Of a stretch of DNA of 48,679 nt, positions 32,390 to 41,334 are shown piece by piece; position 1 is the stretch's first letter; every line of letters starts with the position of its first letter. Position numbers and translations under genes: made by a program. The notes below the pieces were generated by a model. The model was not told the origin of the DNA, made no database searches, and saw only the letters and a program-made list of their open reading frames with translations. The stretch covers positions 1-48,679 of the forward strand of contig CBIFWW010000007.1 of assembly GCA_966186435.1 (NCBI GenBank), written 5' to 3'. This stretch comes from CBIFWW01 sp966186435. Lineage in GTDB: Bacteria > Pseudomonadota > Gammaproteobacteria > Enterobacterales > Enterobacteriaceae.

Positions 32390-35041
32390 TTAGCCGGTGT
32401 TACGCATACCTGCTGCAACCCCGGCGATGGTCACCATCAGCGCTTGTTCGACCTGAGGATCTGGCTCATGGCCTTGCTCCTCTGCCTGGCGTGAACGGTG
32501 CAGCAGTTCCGCCTGTAGGACGTTAAGCGGATCGGTGTAGATATTCCGCAGCATGATGGATTCGGCAATCCACGGCAGGTCAGCCATAAGATGGCTGTCA
32601 TTGGCGATTGCCAGCACTACGCGGATATCATTCTCCAGCTGGTTACGTAACTCTTTACCCAGTGGCCACAAGGCTGGTTTAACCAAGCGCTGGTCATAGT
32701 ACTCCGCCAGCCACAAGTCGGCTTTGGCATAGACCATCTCCAGCATCCCCAGGCGGGTGGAGAAAAACGGCCAGTCGCGGCACATGGTTTCCAGCTCGGC
32801 CTGCTCGCCTTCATCGACGACGTTTTGCAACGCCGCCCCGGCGCCCAACCAGGCCGGGAGCATCAAGCGGTTCTGAGTCCAGGCAAAAATCCACGGGATG
32901 GCGCGCAGGGATTCAACACCGCCGTTCGGGCGGCGTTTTGCTGGGCGTGAACCTAAAGGTAATTTGCCCAGCTCCAGTTCTGGCGTAGCAGAACGGAAGT
33001 AAGGCACGAAGTTTTCATTTTCACGAATGTAGCCACGGTACATCTCGCAGGAGGTTGCAGACAGCTGATCCATGATCCGGCACCAGGATTGCTGCGGTTC
33101 TGGCGGTGGCAGTAGGTTGGCTTCCAGAATCGCCCCGGTATAGAGAGAAAGGCTGCTGACGGTGATATCGGGCAAGCCGTACTTAAAGCGGATCATCTCA
33201 CCCTGTTCCGTTACACGCAGGCCGCCTTTCAGGCTGCCCGGAGGCTGGGAAAGTAATGCTGCGTGAGCAGGAGCACCACCGCGGCCAATCGAGCCACCGC
33301 GCCCGTGGAACAGGGTCAGGGCGATTCCCGCTTTTTCGCAGGTCTTAATCAATGCGTCCTGAGCCTGGTACTGCGCCCATGAAGCCGCCATTACCCCGGC
33401 ATCTTTAGCCGAGTCAGAATAGCCAATCATCACCATTTGCTTGCCGGAGATAAACCCGCGATACCAGTCAATATTCAGCAACTGAGTCATCACGTCATCG
33501 GCGTTATTCAGGTCATCCAGGGTTTCAAACAGTGGTACCACCGGCATGGCAAAGCCAATCCCGGCTTCTTTAAGCAGCAGGTGAACCGCCAGCACGTCGG
33601 ATGGGGTCTTGGCCATGGAAATAACATATGCAGCGACAGAACCTTGCGGCGCCTCCGCAATAACTTTGCAGGTTTCCAGCACTTCGCGGGTGTCGTCACT
33701 CGGCTCCCACTGACGGGGCAACAGAGGCCGCTTGGAATTCAGTTCACGGATCAGGAAGGCTTGTTTGTCGGCCTCTGACCAGCTTTCATAATCACCAATG
33801 CCGATATAACGGGTGATTTCACCCAGCGCTTCAGTGTGACGGGTGCTTTCCTGGCGCACATCAATCCGCACCAAGGGAACGCCAAAGCATTTCACCCGGC
33901 GCAGGGTGTCCAGCAACTCACCATTGGCGATAAAGCCCATGCCACAGGCCTGGAGTGATTTATAGCAAGCGTGCAGAGGCTCCCACAGTTGCTCATTGTG
34001 CGTCAGCAAGCCTTGAGGCTTCGGCAGGCGTTGGCCTTTCAACCGGGCTTCTAACCAAGCCTGGGTTTCCATTAATTGGGTACGGATGCCTTTCAGAATG
34101 TAGCGGTAAGGCTCTTGTTCGTTTTCTTCTCCAACCATGGCACGAAATTCATCGGTGCAATCCACCATCGACAGCTCAGAGATCAGCACCTGAATATCTT
34201 TCAGGAACAGGTCGGTAGCTTTCCAACGGCTGAGCAGTAAAACATGGCGGGTGATATCAGCGGTCACGTTCGGGTTACCGTCGCGGTCACCACCCATCCA
34301 GGAGGTGAAGCGAACCGGGACAAAATCCACCGGCAGGGTGTAATCCAGATGGGTAGTCAGTTGCTCGTTTAATTCACGCAGGAAATTAGGCACGCCTTCC
34401 CACAGACTATTCTCTACCACCGCAAAGCCCCATTTGGCTTCGTCCACCGGTGAAGGGCGGTGCTTACGGATTTCATCGGTATGCCAGGACTGGGCAATCA
34501 ACTGGCGCAGACGGCGCATGATCTGGTTGCGCTCGTAATCGGCAACGTCAGTGTGATCCAGTTGCTTCAGGCAGTTGTTTACTTCCACTAGTTTGTGGAT
34601 CAGCGTGCGACGAGTAATTTCCGTTGGGTGCGCGGTCAGAACCAGCTCCAGGGACAATGCCTCCAGAGATTGCTTAATCGCCGCGTCGTCTAAATTGGGT
34701 TGGGCTTTTAATCTACGCAGGGTACGGGCGATAATTTCCGGATTGCTCGCGGCCTCCCCTTGGGGGGAAATACTGTGATATTGCTCAGCGGTATTGGCCA
34801 GATTCAAAAACTGGCTGAATGCGCGGGCCACTGGCAACAGTTCTTCATTTGACAGATTTTGCAGCGTGGTAAGCAGCTCCTGGCGATCGGCTTCGTTACC
34901 GCCACGGGAGGATTTTGATAATTTACGAATAGTTTCTACCCGGTCAAGAATGTGCTCGCCTAACGCACCTTTTATTGTTTCTCCGAGTAGTTTTCCGAGC
35001 ATACTGACATTACTTCGCAAAGCAGAATATTGTTCGTTCAT
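32390..35041 (-). CDS. ppc: Phosphoenolpyruvate carboxylase
   Basis: Anaplerotic enzyme converting PEP and bicarbonate to oxaloacetate, activated by acetyl-CoA and inhibited by aspartate. Exactly 883 residues, as in E. coli. The catalytic signatures are intact: LVLTAHPTEITRRTL (bicarbonate-step histidine), VMIGYSDSAKDAGVMAA, LFHGRGGSIGRGGAPAH (mobile arginine loop), and the C-terminal GMRNTG. The start at 35041 (MNEQYSALRSNVSMLG) fits the family; the frame extends 19 codons upstream without support. The 236-base gap to argE holds the ppc promoter region (A+T-rich, about 35100-35220) and the argE terminator. Confidence 0.98.
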   Translation of the reverse strand: MNEQYSALRSNVSMLGKLLGETIKGALGEHILDRVETIRKLSKSSRGGNEADRQELLTTLQNLSNEELLPVARAFSQFLNLANTAEQYHSISPQGEAASNPEIIARTLRRLKAQPNLDDAAIKQSLEALSLELVLTAHPTEITRRTLIHKLVEVNNCLKQLDHTDVADYERNQIMRRLRQLIAQSWHTDEIRKHRPSPVDEAKWGFAVVENSLWEGVPNFLRELNEQLTTHLDYTLPVDFVPVRFTSWMGGDRDGNPNVTADITRHVLLLSRWKATDLFLKDIQVLISELSMVDCTDEFRAMVGEENEQEPYRYILKGIRTQLMETQAWLEARLKGQRLPKPQGLLTHNEQLWEPLHACYKSLQACGMGFIANGELLDTLRRVKCFGVPLVRIDVRQESTRHTEALGEITRYIGIGDYESWSEADKQAFLIRELNSKRPLLPRQWEPSDDTREVLETCKVIAEAPQGSVAAYVISMAKTPSDVLAVHLLLKEAGIGFAMPVVPLFETLDDLNNADDVMTQLLNIDWYRGFISGKQMVMIGYSDSAKDAGVMAASWAQYQAQDALIKTCEKAGIALTLFHGRGGSIGRGGAPAHAALLSQPPGSLKGGLRVTEQGEMIRFKYGLPDITVSSLSLYTGAILEANLLPPPEPQQSWCRIMDQLSATSCEMYRGYIRENENFVPYFRSATPELELGKLPLGSRPAKRRPNGGVESLRAIPWIFAWTQNRLMLPAWLGAGAALQNVVDEGEQAELETMCRDWPFFSTRLGMLEMVYAKADLWLAEYYDQRLVKPALWPLGKELRNQLENDIRVVLAIANDSHLMADLPWIAESIMLRNIYTDPLNVLQAELLHRSRQAEEQGHEPDPQVEQALMVTIAGVAAGMRNTG

Positions 35042-35242
35042 ATGACCCCAGACACCCCAACTGTGTAAATGCAAAAATCGCCCCTGCGGGCAAAACACTG
35101 TCTTTTATAAAGCCACGTTAGATCCCTTTCGTCAATTGCTGCGAAATCGGTTCAGCAAACGAAAAATTTGCTGGAATTTACCATATTTAATTAAGACTCA
35201 GCTCAATAAGTAATTCTTATAGAAAAGCTGAAGGATGGAGAA

Positions 35243-35265
35243 TAAAAAAGGGGGAATCCCCCCTT
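35243..35265 (-). terminator. Terminator of argE
   Basis: Stem AAGGGGG (35248-35254), loop AATC, CCCCCTT (35259-35265). The upstream A-run gives a T-tract on the minus strand directly after the stem. Confidence 0.87.
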
Positions 35266-35277
35266 CTAGCTTAACAA

Positions 35278-36438
35278 TTAATGCCAGCAGAAATGATGAA
35301 TAACTTGGGTTATTAATTCACGGGTAGGTTTAATAAAGCGGGTTTCGAGATATTCATCAGGCTGATGAGCCTGATTAATGGAACCTGGGCCAAGCACCAA
35401 AGTATGGCACAACGTCTGGATAAACGGTGCCTCGGTACAGTAGTTCACGACCTCCGTTGGGGTAGCTAACAGCTTCTCTACCACCTGCACCAGTTGGTGA
35501 TCCGGCGGGCACTCATAGCCTGGAATCGGTGGATGCAGCTCAGATATTGTTAGCCGCCCGGGCCATTGGGCGCTCACTGGCTCCAGCGCTTCGGTTAACA
35601 AACCCTCCAGATCCGCTAATGTCAGCCCCGGCAGTGGGCGAATATCCATATGCAGCTCACAACAGGCGCAAATCCGGTTAGAAGCATCACCCCCGTGAAT
35701 ATGGCCTAAATTTAATGTTGGATAGGGCACGGTAAAAGCATCGTGGTGATAACGGGCTTTCAGATTGTCCCGCAGTGCCAGGATCGGGGTGATGGCCTGA
35801 TGCATGATTTCAATCGCATTGACGCCTCGGTCGGGATCGCTGGAGTGGCCTGACTGGCCAAGCACGCGGATGGCATTAGAAAGATGGCCTTTGTGCGCCC
35901 TCACCGGTTGCAGGGACGTTGGCTCCCCAATAATGGCGCAATCCGGGCGAATGGTGGCGGTTTCGGCAAAATAACGGGCGCCGGCCATCGAGGTTTCTTC
36001 ATCCGCCGTCGCGAGGATGTACAGCGGCTTATCCAGCCTGGTGATATCCACATCGCGCAGGGCATCCAAAATAAAAGCGAAGAAGCCTTTCATGTCGGCG
36101 GTGCCTAAGCCGTAAAGCTTATTGTCATGCTCCGTCAGGGTGAAAGGGTCCCGCGACCAACGGCCATCATCGTAGGGAACGGTATCAGTATGCCCGGTTA
36201 ACAGCAGCCCCCCGGCCCCGGAGCCTATCTTTGCCAGCATATTAAATTTATTGAGGGTGCCAGGTACGGGCTGTACTTCCACGGTAAAGCCCAAATCGCC
36301 AAACCAGCCTGCCAGCAGATTGATTAAAGACTCATTGCTCTGATCCAGAGAGGCATCAGTGGCGCTGATGGACGGCGTCGCGATTAACGCGCGATAAATC
36401 TCGATAAATGGCGGTAATTTCATCTTCACTGTTGACAT
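35278..36438 (-). CDS. argE: N-acetylornithine deacetylase
   Basis: Zinc-dependent M20-family hydrolase releasing ornithine and acetate, the linear-pathway step of enterobacterial arginine synthesis. The 386-residue protein has the metal-site motifs LLTGHTDTVPYDD and GLGTADMKGFFAF, the catalytic ATADEETSMAGA and the ligand segment GEPTSLQPVRAHKG, and ends ITQVIHHFCWH as in E. coli (383). The start at 36438 has a weak AAAGGT ribosome site; MKLPPF at 36423 is the alternative. It diverges from argCBGH through two ARG boxes. Confidence 0.97.
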   Translation of the reverse strand: MSTVKMKLPPFIEIYRALIATPSISATDASLDQSNESLINLLAGWFGDLGFTVEVQPVPGTLNKFNMLAKIGSGAGGLLLTGHTDTVPYDDGRWSRDPFTLTEHDNKLYGLGTADMKGFFAFILDALRDVDITRLDKPLYILATADEETSMAGARYFAETATIRPDCAIIGEPTSLQPVRAHKGHLSNAIRVLGQSGHSSDPDRGVNAIEIMHQAITPILALRDNLKARYHHDAFTVPYPTLNLGHIHGGDASNRICACCELHMDIRPLPGLTLADLEGLLTEALEPVSAQWPGRLTISELHPPIPGYECPPDHQLVQVVEKLLATPTEVVNYCTEAPFIQTLCHTLVLGPGSINQAHQPDEYLETRFIKPTRELITQVIHHFCWH

Positions 36439-36454
36439 ACCTTTGGTTGGAGGG

Positions 36455-36472
36455 TATCAATATTCATGCAAT
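36455..36472. promoter_or_regulatory. ARG box 1 (argE proximal)
   Basis: TATCAATATTCATGCAAT resembles the 18-bp ArgR box WNTGAATWWWWATTCANW. The core CAAT and ATGCA half-sites are conserved apart from the G, and one of the four central W positions is C. It lies three bases from box 2, the spacing needed for one ArgR hexamer. Confidence 0.7.
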
Positions 36473-36475
36473 TAT

Positions 36476-36493
36476 TGTGAATAAAAATACAAT
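36476..36493. promoter_or_regulatory. ARG box 2 (argC proximal)
   Basis: TGTGAATAAAAATACAAT matches the ArgR box consensus with one mismatch in the conserved positions (ATACA for ATTCA). Paired with the box at 36455, it gives the classical bipolar operator between argE and argC. Confidence 0.8.
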
Positions 36494-36609
36494 AACGCGG
36501 AGCGAGAAGGAACGTCCGGTTCCGGGTTATTTAACCCACGCTCGGTAACGTGGGTTAGGCATTCCGCCTCAGCCTTAAAAACAACGACGGAAGAAGGTTT
36601 ATTGCCCCG

Positions 36610-37614
36610 ATGTTGAATACGCTGATAGTAGGCGCCAGTGGTTATACCGGCGCAGAGCTGGCAACCTATGTCGCTCGCCATCCTCATATGACCATAACCG
36701 CTTTAACGGTCTCTGCGCAAAGCTCAGATGCGGAAAAATTAATTTCTGACCTGCATCCTCAACTGAAAGGCGTGGTGGATCTGCCGCTACAACCCATGGC
36801 AGACATTAGCAGCTTCGTTACCGGTGTGGACGTAGTATTCCTGGCGACAGCCCATGAAGTTAGCCACGACTTAGCCCCTCAATTCCTGGCTGCTGGCTGC
36901 GTCGTTTTCGACCTGTCCGGCGCATATCGGGTCAATAATCCCGATTTTTACACCAAATTCTATGGTTTTACCCATAAGCACCCCGAGTGGCTCGAGCAGG
37001 CGGTTTACGGCCTGGCGGAGTGGAATCACGGGGCATTAAAAGAGGCAAAACTGGTGGCGGTTCCGGGGTGCTACCCTACGGCTGCTCAATTGGCGCTCAA
37101 ACCGTTGATCGACCGCGGGCTGCTAAACCTGAGCCAGTGGCCAGTGATTAACGCCACCAGTGGCGTCAGCGGCGCGGGCCGGAAAGCGGCGCTTTCCAAC
37201 AGTTTCTGTGAAGTTAGCCTTCAACCTTATGGCGTGTTTACCCATCGTCATCAGCCGGAAATTGCCGGTCATTTAGGGGCTGAAGTGATCTTCACGCCGC
37301 ACCTGGGGAACTTCCCACGGGGCATCCTCGAAACCATTACCTGCCGCTTAGCCGCTGGGATTACCCATCAGCAAATTAATGATGCCTTGCAGCAAGCTTA
37401 TGCAGATAAGCCGCTGGTACGCCTGTATGACAAAGGCCTTCCAGCGCTGAAAAACGTGGTGGGTCTGCCGTTCTGCGATATCGGGTTTGCCGTGGAAGGC
37501 GAACACCTGATTGTGGTGGCAACAGAAGACAACCTGCTGAAAGGCGCGGCTGCTCAAGCCATGCAATGTATGAATATCCGTTTTGGTTTTGCCGAAACCC
37601 AGGCCCTCCTTTAA
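36610..37614 (+). CDS. argC: N-acetyl-gamma-glutamyl-phosphate reductase
   Basis: NADPH-dependent third step of arginine synthesis. The 334-residue length equals E. coli ArgC. The nucleotide-binding loop LIVGASGYTGAELA opens the protein. The acyl-enzyme cysteine is C154 in VAVPGCYPTAAQLAL, and the histidine-containing THRHQPEI segment follows. First gene of the argCBGH run. argB starts 15 bases after its stop. Repression by ArgR at the upstream ARG boxes is expected. Confidence 0.98.
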   Translation: MLNTLIVGASGYTGAELATYVARHPHMTITALTVSAQSSDAEKLISDLHPQLKGVVDLPLQPMADISSFVTGVDVVFLATAHEVSHDLAPQFLAAGCVVFDLSGAYRVNNPDFYTKFYGFTHKHPEWLEQAVYGLAEWNHGALKEAKLVAVPGCYPTAAQLALKPLIDRGLLNLSQWPVINATSGVSGAGRKAALSNSFCEVSLQPYGVFTHRHQPEIAGHLGAEVIFTPHLGNFPRGILETITCRLAAGITHQQINDALQQAYADKPLVRLYDKGLPALKNVVGLPFCDIGFAVEGEHLIVVATEDNLLKGAAAQAMQCMNIRFGFAETQALL

Positions 37615-37629
37615 CTCGCGGGTGTGAAG

Positions 37630-38403
37630 ATGAATCCATTAATAATCAAATTAGGCGGTGTGTTGCTCGATAGCGAAGAGGCGCTGGCGCGTCTTTTCAC
37701 TGCGCTGGTGGAATATCGCCAGTCCCATCAACGCCCGCTGGTGATTGTGCATGGCGGGGGCTGTCTGGTGGATGAGTTGATGGCCAAGCTCTCCCTGCCG
37801 GTGAAGAAGAAAAACGGCCTGCGGGTTACCCCAGCCGACCAGATCGACATTATCACTGGCGCGCTTGCCGGGACCGCCAATAAAACCTTGCTGTCATGGG
37901 CTAAAAAACACCGCCTTGATGCGGTTGGCCTTTACCTTGGTGACGGTGGCAGCGTTCAAGTGAGTAAGTTTGATGATGAGTTAGGCCACGTTGGCCTGGC
38001 GACTCCCGGCTCGCCCAAACTGATCAATACCTTATTGACTAGCGGCTATATTCCAGTGGTGAGTTCTATTGGTGCCACAGATAACGGCGAACTGATGAAT
38101 GTGAACGCTGACCAGGCTGCGACGGCGCTAGCGGCCACACTCGGCGCAGACTTAATTCTGCTGTCTGATGTGAGCGGGATCCTGGATGGTAAAGGCCAGC
38201 GTATCGCTGAAATGACGGCTGCCAAAGCCGAGCAGTTGATTGCCCAGGGCATCATCACCGATGGCATGGTGGTGAAGGTGAATGCGGCGCTGGATGCCGC
38301 CCGCACGTTGGGGCGCCCAGTGGATATCGCCTCTTGGCGCCATGCAGAACAACTGCCTTCTTTATTTAACGGGGTTGCCATTGGCACCCGGATCCTTACT
38401 TAA
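37630..38403 (+). CDS. argB: N-acetylglutamate kinase
   Basis: Second step of arginine synthesis, phosphorylating N-acetylglutamate. The amino-acid-kinase fold shows NPLIIKLGGVLLD, VIVHGGGCLVDELM, KKNGLRVT, and the C-terminal NVNADQAATALAATLGADLILLSDVSGILDGKG. I chose the ATG at 37630 (257 residues, MNPLIIKLGG). A GTG at 37624 would add two residues, and E. coli ArgB is annotated with 258. It is the short arginine-insensitive enterobacterial form, lacking the N-terminal helix of feedback-inhibited kinases. Confidence 0.96.
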   Translation: MNPLIIKLGGVLLDSEEALARLFTALVEYRQSHQRPLVIVHGGGCLVDELMAKLSLPVKKKNGLRVTPADQIDIITGALAGTANKTLLSWAKKHRLDAVGLYLGDGGSVQVSKFDDELGHVGLATPGSPKLINTLLTSGYIPVVSSIGATDNGELMNVNADQAATALAATLGADLILLSDVSGILDGKGQRIAEMTAAKAEQLIAQGIITDGMVVKVNAALDAARTLGRPVDIASWRHAEQLPSLFNGVAIGTRILT

Positions 38404-38432
38404 TTTTGAGATGCACCCTGAAGGAAAATACG

Positions 38433-39647
38433 ATGAAAAATCACGGTATTAAAAAAGTAGTGCTGGCTTACTCTGGTGGTTTGGATACCTCCGCCATCAT
38501 TCCCTGGCTGAAAGAGAACTACGAAGGTTGCGAAGTTGTCGCCTGTGTGGTGGATATTGGCCAGGATCGTGAAGATCTGAAAGGCGTAGAACAAAAGGCT
38601 CTGCGTACCGGTGCCGTGGAGTGCTACGTGGTGGATCTGCGCGAAGAGTTCATCCGTGATTATGTTTACCCGGTGCTGCAAACCGGTGCGTTGTATGAAG
38701 GCAGCTACCTGCTGGGTACATCTATGGCCCGTCCATTGATCGCTAAAGCCTTAGTGGAAGTGGCTGAGAAAGTTGGGGCTGATGCCCTGTGCCACGGCGC
38801 AACCGGTAAAGGTAACGACCAGGTCCGTTTCGAATCTGCATGGGCGGCGCTGGCTCCTCATCTGAAAGTGATCGCACCATGGCGGGAGTGGGACCTGCGT
38901 TCCCGTGAAGCGCTGCTGGACTATCTGAAAGCGCGCGATATCCCGACCACCGCTTCCTTAGAAAAAATCTACAGCCGTGACGAAAACGCCTGGCATATCT
39001 CCACCGAAGGCGGCGTGCTGGAAAGCCCGTGGAATGCTTCTAACAAAGATTGCTGGGTGTGGACCGTTGATCCACAGGAAGCCCCGGACCAGCCAGAGCA
39101 AGTTACTGTCAGCGTTAAGCACGGCAAAGTAGTAGCAGTAAATGGCGAGGCCTTAAGCCCATTCCAGTGCCTGGAAAAGCTCAATGCTATCGGTGCGAAA
39201 CATGGCGTGGGCCGTATTGATATCGTGGAAAACCGCCTGGTGGGCATCAAGTCCCGCGGCTGCTACGAAACCCCGGGGGGCACCATCATGATGGCTGCGC
39301 TGCGTGGCGTTGAGCAACTGGTACTGGATCGCGATAGCTTCAAATGGCGTGAACAGGTTGGCCTGGAAATGTCCTACGTGGTGTATGACGGGCGTTGGTT
39401 TGCTCCGCTGCGCCAGTCCCTGCAGGCGGCAGCGGAATCTCTGGCGCAAGAGGTGAACGGGGAAGTGGTGCTGCAACTTTATAAAGGGCAGGTTAGCGCC
39501 ATCCAGAAAAAATCCCAGAACAGCCTGTATAACGAAGACTTTGCCACCTTCGGTGAGGACGATGTGTATGACCACAGCCACGCTGGCGGCTTCATTCGTC
39601 TGTTCTCCCTCTCTTCACGTATCCGTGCGCTGAACGAGAAAAAGTAA
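38433..39647 (+). CDS. argG: Argininosuccinate synthase (shorter, non-E. coli type)
   Basis: Joins citrulline and aspartate with ATP. At 404 residues it is clearly shorter than E. coli ArgG (447), and it belongs to the widespread type seen in many bacteria (MKNHGIKKVVLAYSGGLDTSAIIPWL with the PP-loop SGGLDTS). Other motifs are GTSMARPLIAK, HGATGKGNDQVRFE and CYETPGGTIMM. The start at 38433 follows GAAGGAAAA; a TTG extension of nine codons is rejected. In E. coli argG is unlinked; here it lies inside argCBGH. An intrinsic terminator separates it from argH. Confidence 0.97.
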   Translation: MKNHGIKKVVLAYSGGLDTSAIIPWLKENYEGCEVVACVVDIGQDREDLKGVEQKALRTGAVECYVVDLREEFIRDYVYPVLQTGALYEGSYLLGTSMARPLIAKALVEVAEKVGADALCHGATGKGNDQVRFESAWAALAPHLKVIAPWREWDLRSREALLDYLKARDIPTTASLEKIYSRDENAWHISTEGGVLESPWNASNKDCWVWTVDPQEAPDQPEQVTVSVKHGKVVAVNGEALSPFQCLEKLNAIGAKHGVGRIDIVENRLVGIKSRGCYETPGGTIMMAALRGVEQLVLDRDSFKWREQVGLEMSYVVYDGRWFAPLRQSLQAAAESLAQEVNGEVVLQLYKGQVSAIQKKSQNSLYNEDFATFGEDDVYDHSHAGGFIRLFSLSSRIRALNEKK

Positions 39648-39660
39648 CTTAGTAGGCCAG

Positions 39661-39695
39661 GCGGGCTTGCACAGCAGGCCCGCTCTATTTTTATC
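39661..39695 (+). terminator. Terminator between argG and argH
   Basis: Nine-base arms GCGGGCTTG (39661-39669) and CAGGCCCGC (39675-39683), with one G:U pair and loop CACAG, then TCTATTTTTAT. It looks like a functional or partly leaky terminator inside the arg cluster. Confidence 0.8.
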
Positions 39696-39721
39696 TGATT
39701 AAGTATTTATGGAGCATAGCG

Positions 39722-41095
39722 ATGGCACTTTGGGGCGGGCGTTTTTCTCAGGCGGCAGACCAGCGGTTTAAACAATTCAACGATTCTTTGCGCTTTGATT
39801 ACCGCCTGGCTGAGCAAGATATTGTTGGCTCAGTGGCCTGGTCCAAGGCATTGGTCACCGTAGGGGTATTAAATGTTGATGAGCAGCAGCAGCTTGAAGT
39901 GGCGCTGAATAACCTGCTCGAAGAAGTGCGGGCTAACCCGCAAATGATCCTGCAAAGTGATGCAGAAGATATTCACAGCTGGGTGGAAGGCAAACTGATC
40001 GACAAAGTCGGCCAGTTAGGCAAAAAACTCCACACTGGCCGTAGCCGTAATGACCAGGTCGCCACTGACCTTAAACTGTGGTGCAAAGATCAGGTTAGCG
40101 AATTAGTGTCAGCGGTACGCCAGCTTCAGCAGGCGCTGGTGGTCACGGCGGAGCATAACCAGGATGCCGTAATGCCGGGTTATACCCACTTGCAGCGCGC
40201 CCAGCCGGTAACCTTCGCCCACTGGTGTCTGGCCTATGTCGAAATGCTGGCCCGTGATGAAAGCCGCCTACAGGATGCGCTAAAGCGCCTGGATGTTAGC
40301 CCGTTGGGTTGCGGCGCGTTGGCAGGTACGGCCTATGATATCGATCGCGAACAGTTGGCGGGCTGGTTGGGCTTTGCTTCCGCAACCCGTAATAGCCTTG
40401 ATAGCGTGTCTGACCGCGACCACGTTCTCGAATTGCTCTCAGACGCATCCATCAGCATGGTGCATCTTTCCCGTTTTGCGGAAGACCTGATTTTCTTCAA
40501 CTCTGGTGAAGCTGGCTTTGTGGAGCTGTCCGATCGGGTTACCTCTGGCTCTTCCCTGATGCCACAGAAGAAAAACCCCGATGCGCTGGAGCTGATCCGC
40601 GGTAAATGTGGCCGGGTGCAGGGGGCATTGACCGGGATGATGATGACCTTGAAAGGGTTGCCGCTGGCTTACAACAAAGATATGCAGGAAGACAAAGAAG
40701 GGCTGTTCGATGCTCTGGATACTTGGCTGGATTGCCTGCATATGGCGGCGCTGGTGCTGGATGGTATTCAGGTGAAACGCCCCCGTTGCCAGGAGGCGGC
40801 TCAACAGGGCTATGCAAATGCCACTGAACTGGCTGATTATCTGGTCGCGAAAGGGGTGCCTTTCCGTGAGGCGCACCATATTGTTGGTGAGGCGGTAGTG
40901 GAGGCCCTTCGCCAGGGGCTGCCGCTGGAAGACTTGCCATTGAATGCATTGCAAAGATTCAGCGCAACCATTGGCGAGGATGTTTACCTGGTACTGTCAT
41001 TGGACTCTTGCCTGGAGAAGCGCTCGGCGCAAGGCGGAGTATCCCCTCAGCAAGTGGCAAAGACCATTGAAGATGCGCGGCAGCGCTTAGTGTAA
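39722..41095 (+). CDS. argH: Argininosuccinate lyase
   Basis: Cleaves argininosuccinate to arginine and fumarate, the last step of the pathway. At 457 residues it equals E. coli ArgH. Fumarase/aspartase-superfamily signatures include HTGRSRNDQVATDLKLW, MPGYTHLQRAQPV (catalytic His region), and the mobile signature loop SGSSLMPQKKNPDALEL containing the catalytic serine. It starts 75 bases after argG, beyond a terminator, so it may also have its own promoter. A strong terminator follows. Confidence 0.98.
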   Translation: MALWGGRFSQAADQRFKQFNDSLRFDYRLAEQDIVGSVAWSKALVTVGVLNVDEQQQLEVALNNLLEEVRANPQMILQSDAEDIHSWVEGKLIDKVGQLGKKLHTGRSRNDQVATDLKLWCKDQVSELVSAVRQLQQALVVTAEHNQDAVMPGYTHLQRAQPVTFAHWCLAYVEMLARDESRLQDALKRLDVSPLGCGALAGTAYDIDREQLAGWLGFASATRNSLDSVSDRDHVLELLSDASISMVHLSRFAEDLIFFNSGEAGFVELSDRVTSGSSLMPQKKNPDALELIRGKCGRVQGALTGMMMTLKGLPLAYNKDMQEDKEGLFDALDTWLDCLHMAALVLDGIQVKRPRCQEAAQQGYANATELADYLVAKGVPFREAHHIVGEAVVEALRQGLPLEDLPLNALQRFSATIGEDVYLVLSLDSCLEKRSAQGGVSPQQVAKTIEDARQRLV

Positions 41096-41104
41096 TTCCT
41101 TCTT

Positions 41105-41128
41105 AAACCCGGCCAGGCCGGGTTTTTT
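41105..41128 (+). terminator. Terminator after argH
   Basis: AACCCGG (41106-41112) pairs with CCGGGTT (41118-41124 region) around a CCAGG loop, with six T following. It closes the arg operon, immediately downstream of which the oxyS terminator faces it. Confidence 0.88.
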
Positions 41129-41132
41129 ACAG

Positions 41133-41242
41133 AAAAAAAAGCGGACTCAATGTCCGCTAAATGTTCACGTTGGCTTTCTTTATACTTTCAGAGAGTTTTG
41201 CATAAACAGGCTCAGTGGTCAGCTGAGAGGGTTCCCGTTTGT
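41133..41242 (-). ncRNA. oxyS: OxyS small regulatory RNA
   Basis: On the minus strand, the bases before the terminator (about 41157-41176) read AAGCCAACGTGAACATTT, almost identical to the conserved linker of E. coli OxyS. It is followed by a terminator hairpin AGCGGAC / GTCCGCT (41140-41158) and eight T. The 5' end forms the first OxyS-type hairpin: AAACGGG near 41240 pairs with CCTGTTT near 41205. OxyS is a peroxide-induced, Hfq-binding RNA that represses fhlA, rpoS and other messages in E. coli. It diverges from oxyR as expected. The 5' end is approximate. Confidence 0.85.
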
Positions 41243-41334
41243 CCAGTTATTATTCATTTTCCTTCTTGATAGGGACAATCGTTGGTTGCTATGCTATCTA
41301 TCGCCATGGGCTATCATGGCGTGGAGGATGAATA
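41243..41334. promoter_or_regulatory. oxyS-oxyR divergent promoter with OxyR-like site
   Basis: The gap contains ATAG-N7 style half-sites beginning at 41269 (GATAGGGACAATCGTT ... GCTATGCTATC), resembling the four-part OxyR motif. AATAAT near 41250 could be the oxyS -10. GTGGAGGATG gives oxyR its ribosome site. Base-exact assignment is uncertain. Confidence 0.5.

Noticed and set aside
40439..40954. Open frame of 171 codons on the minus strand inside argH
   Set aside because: Shadow of argH with no recognisable domain and no promoter or ribosome site.
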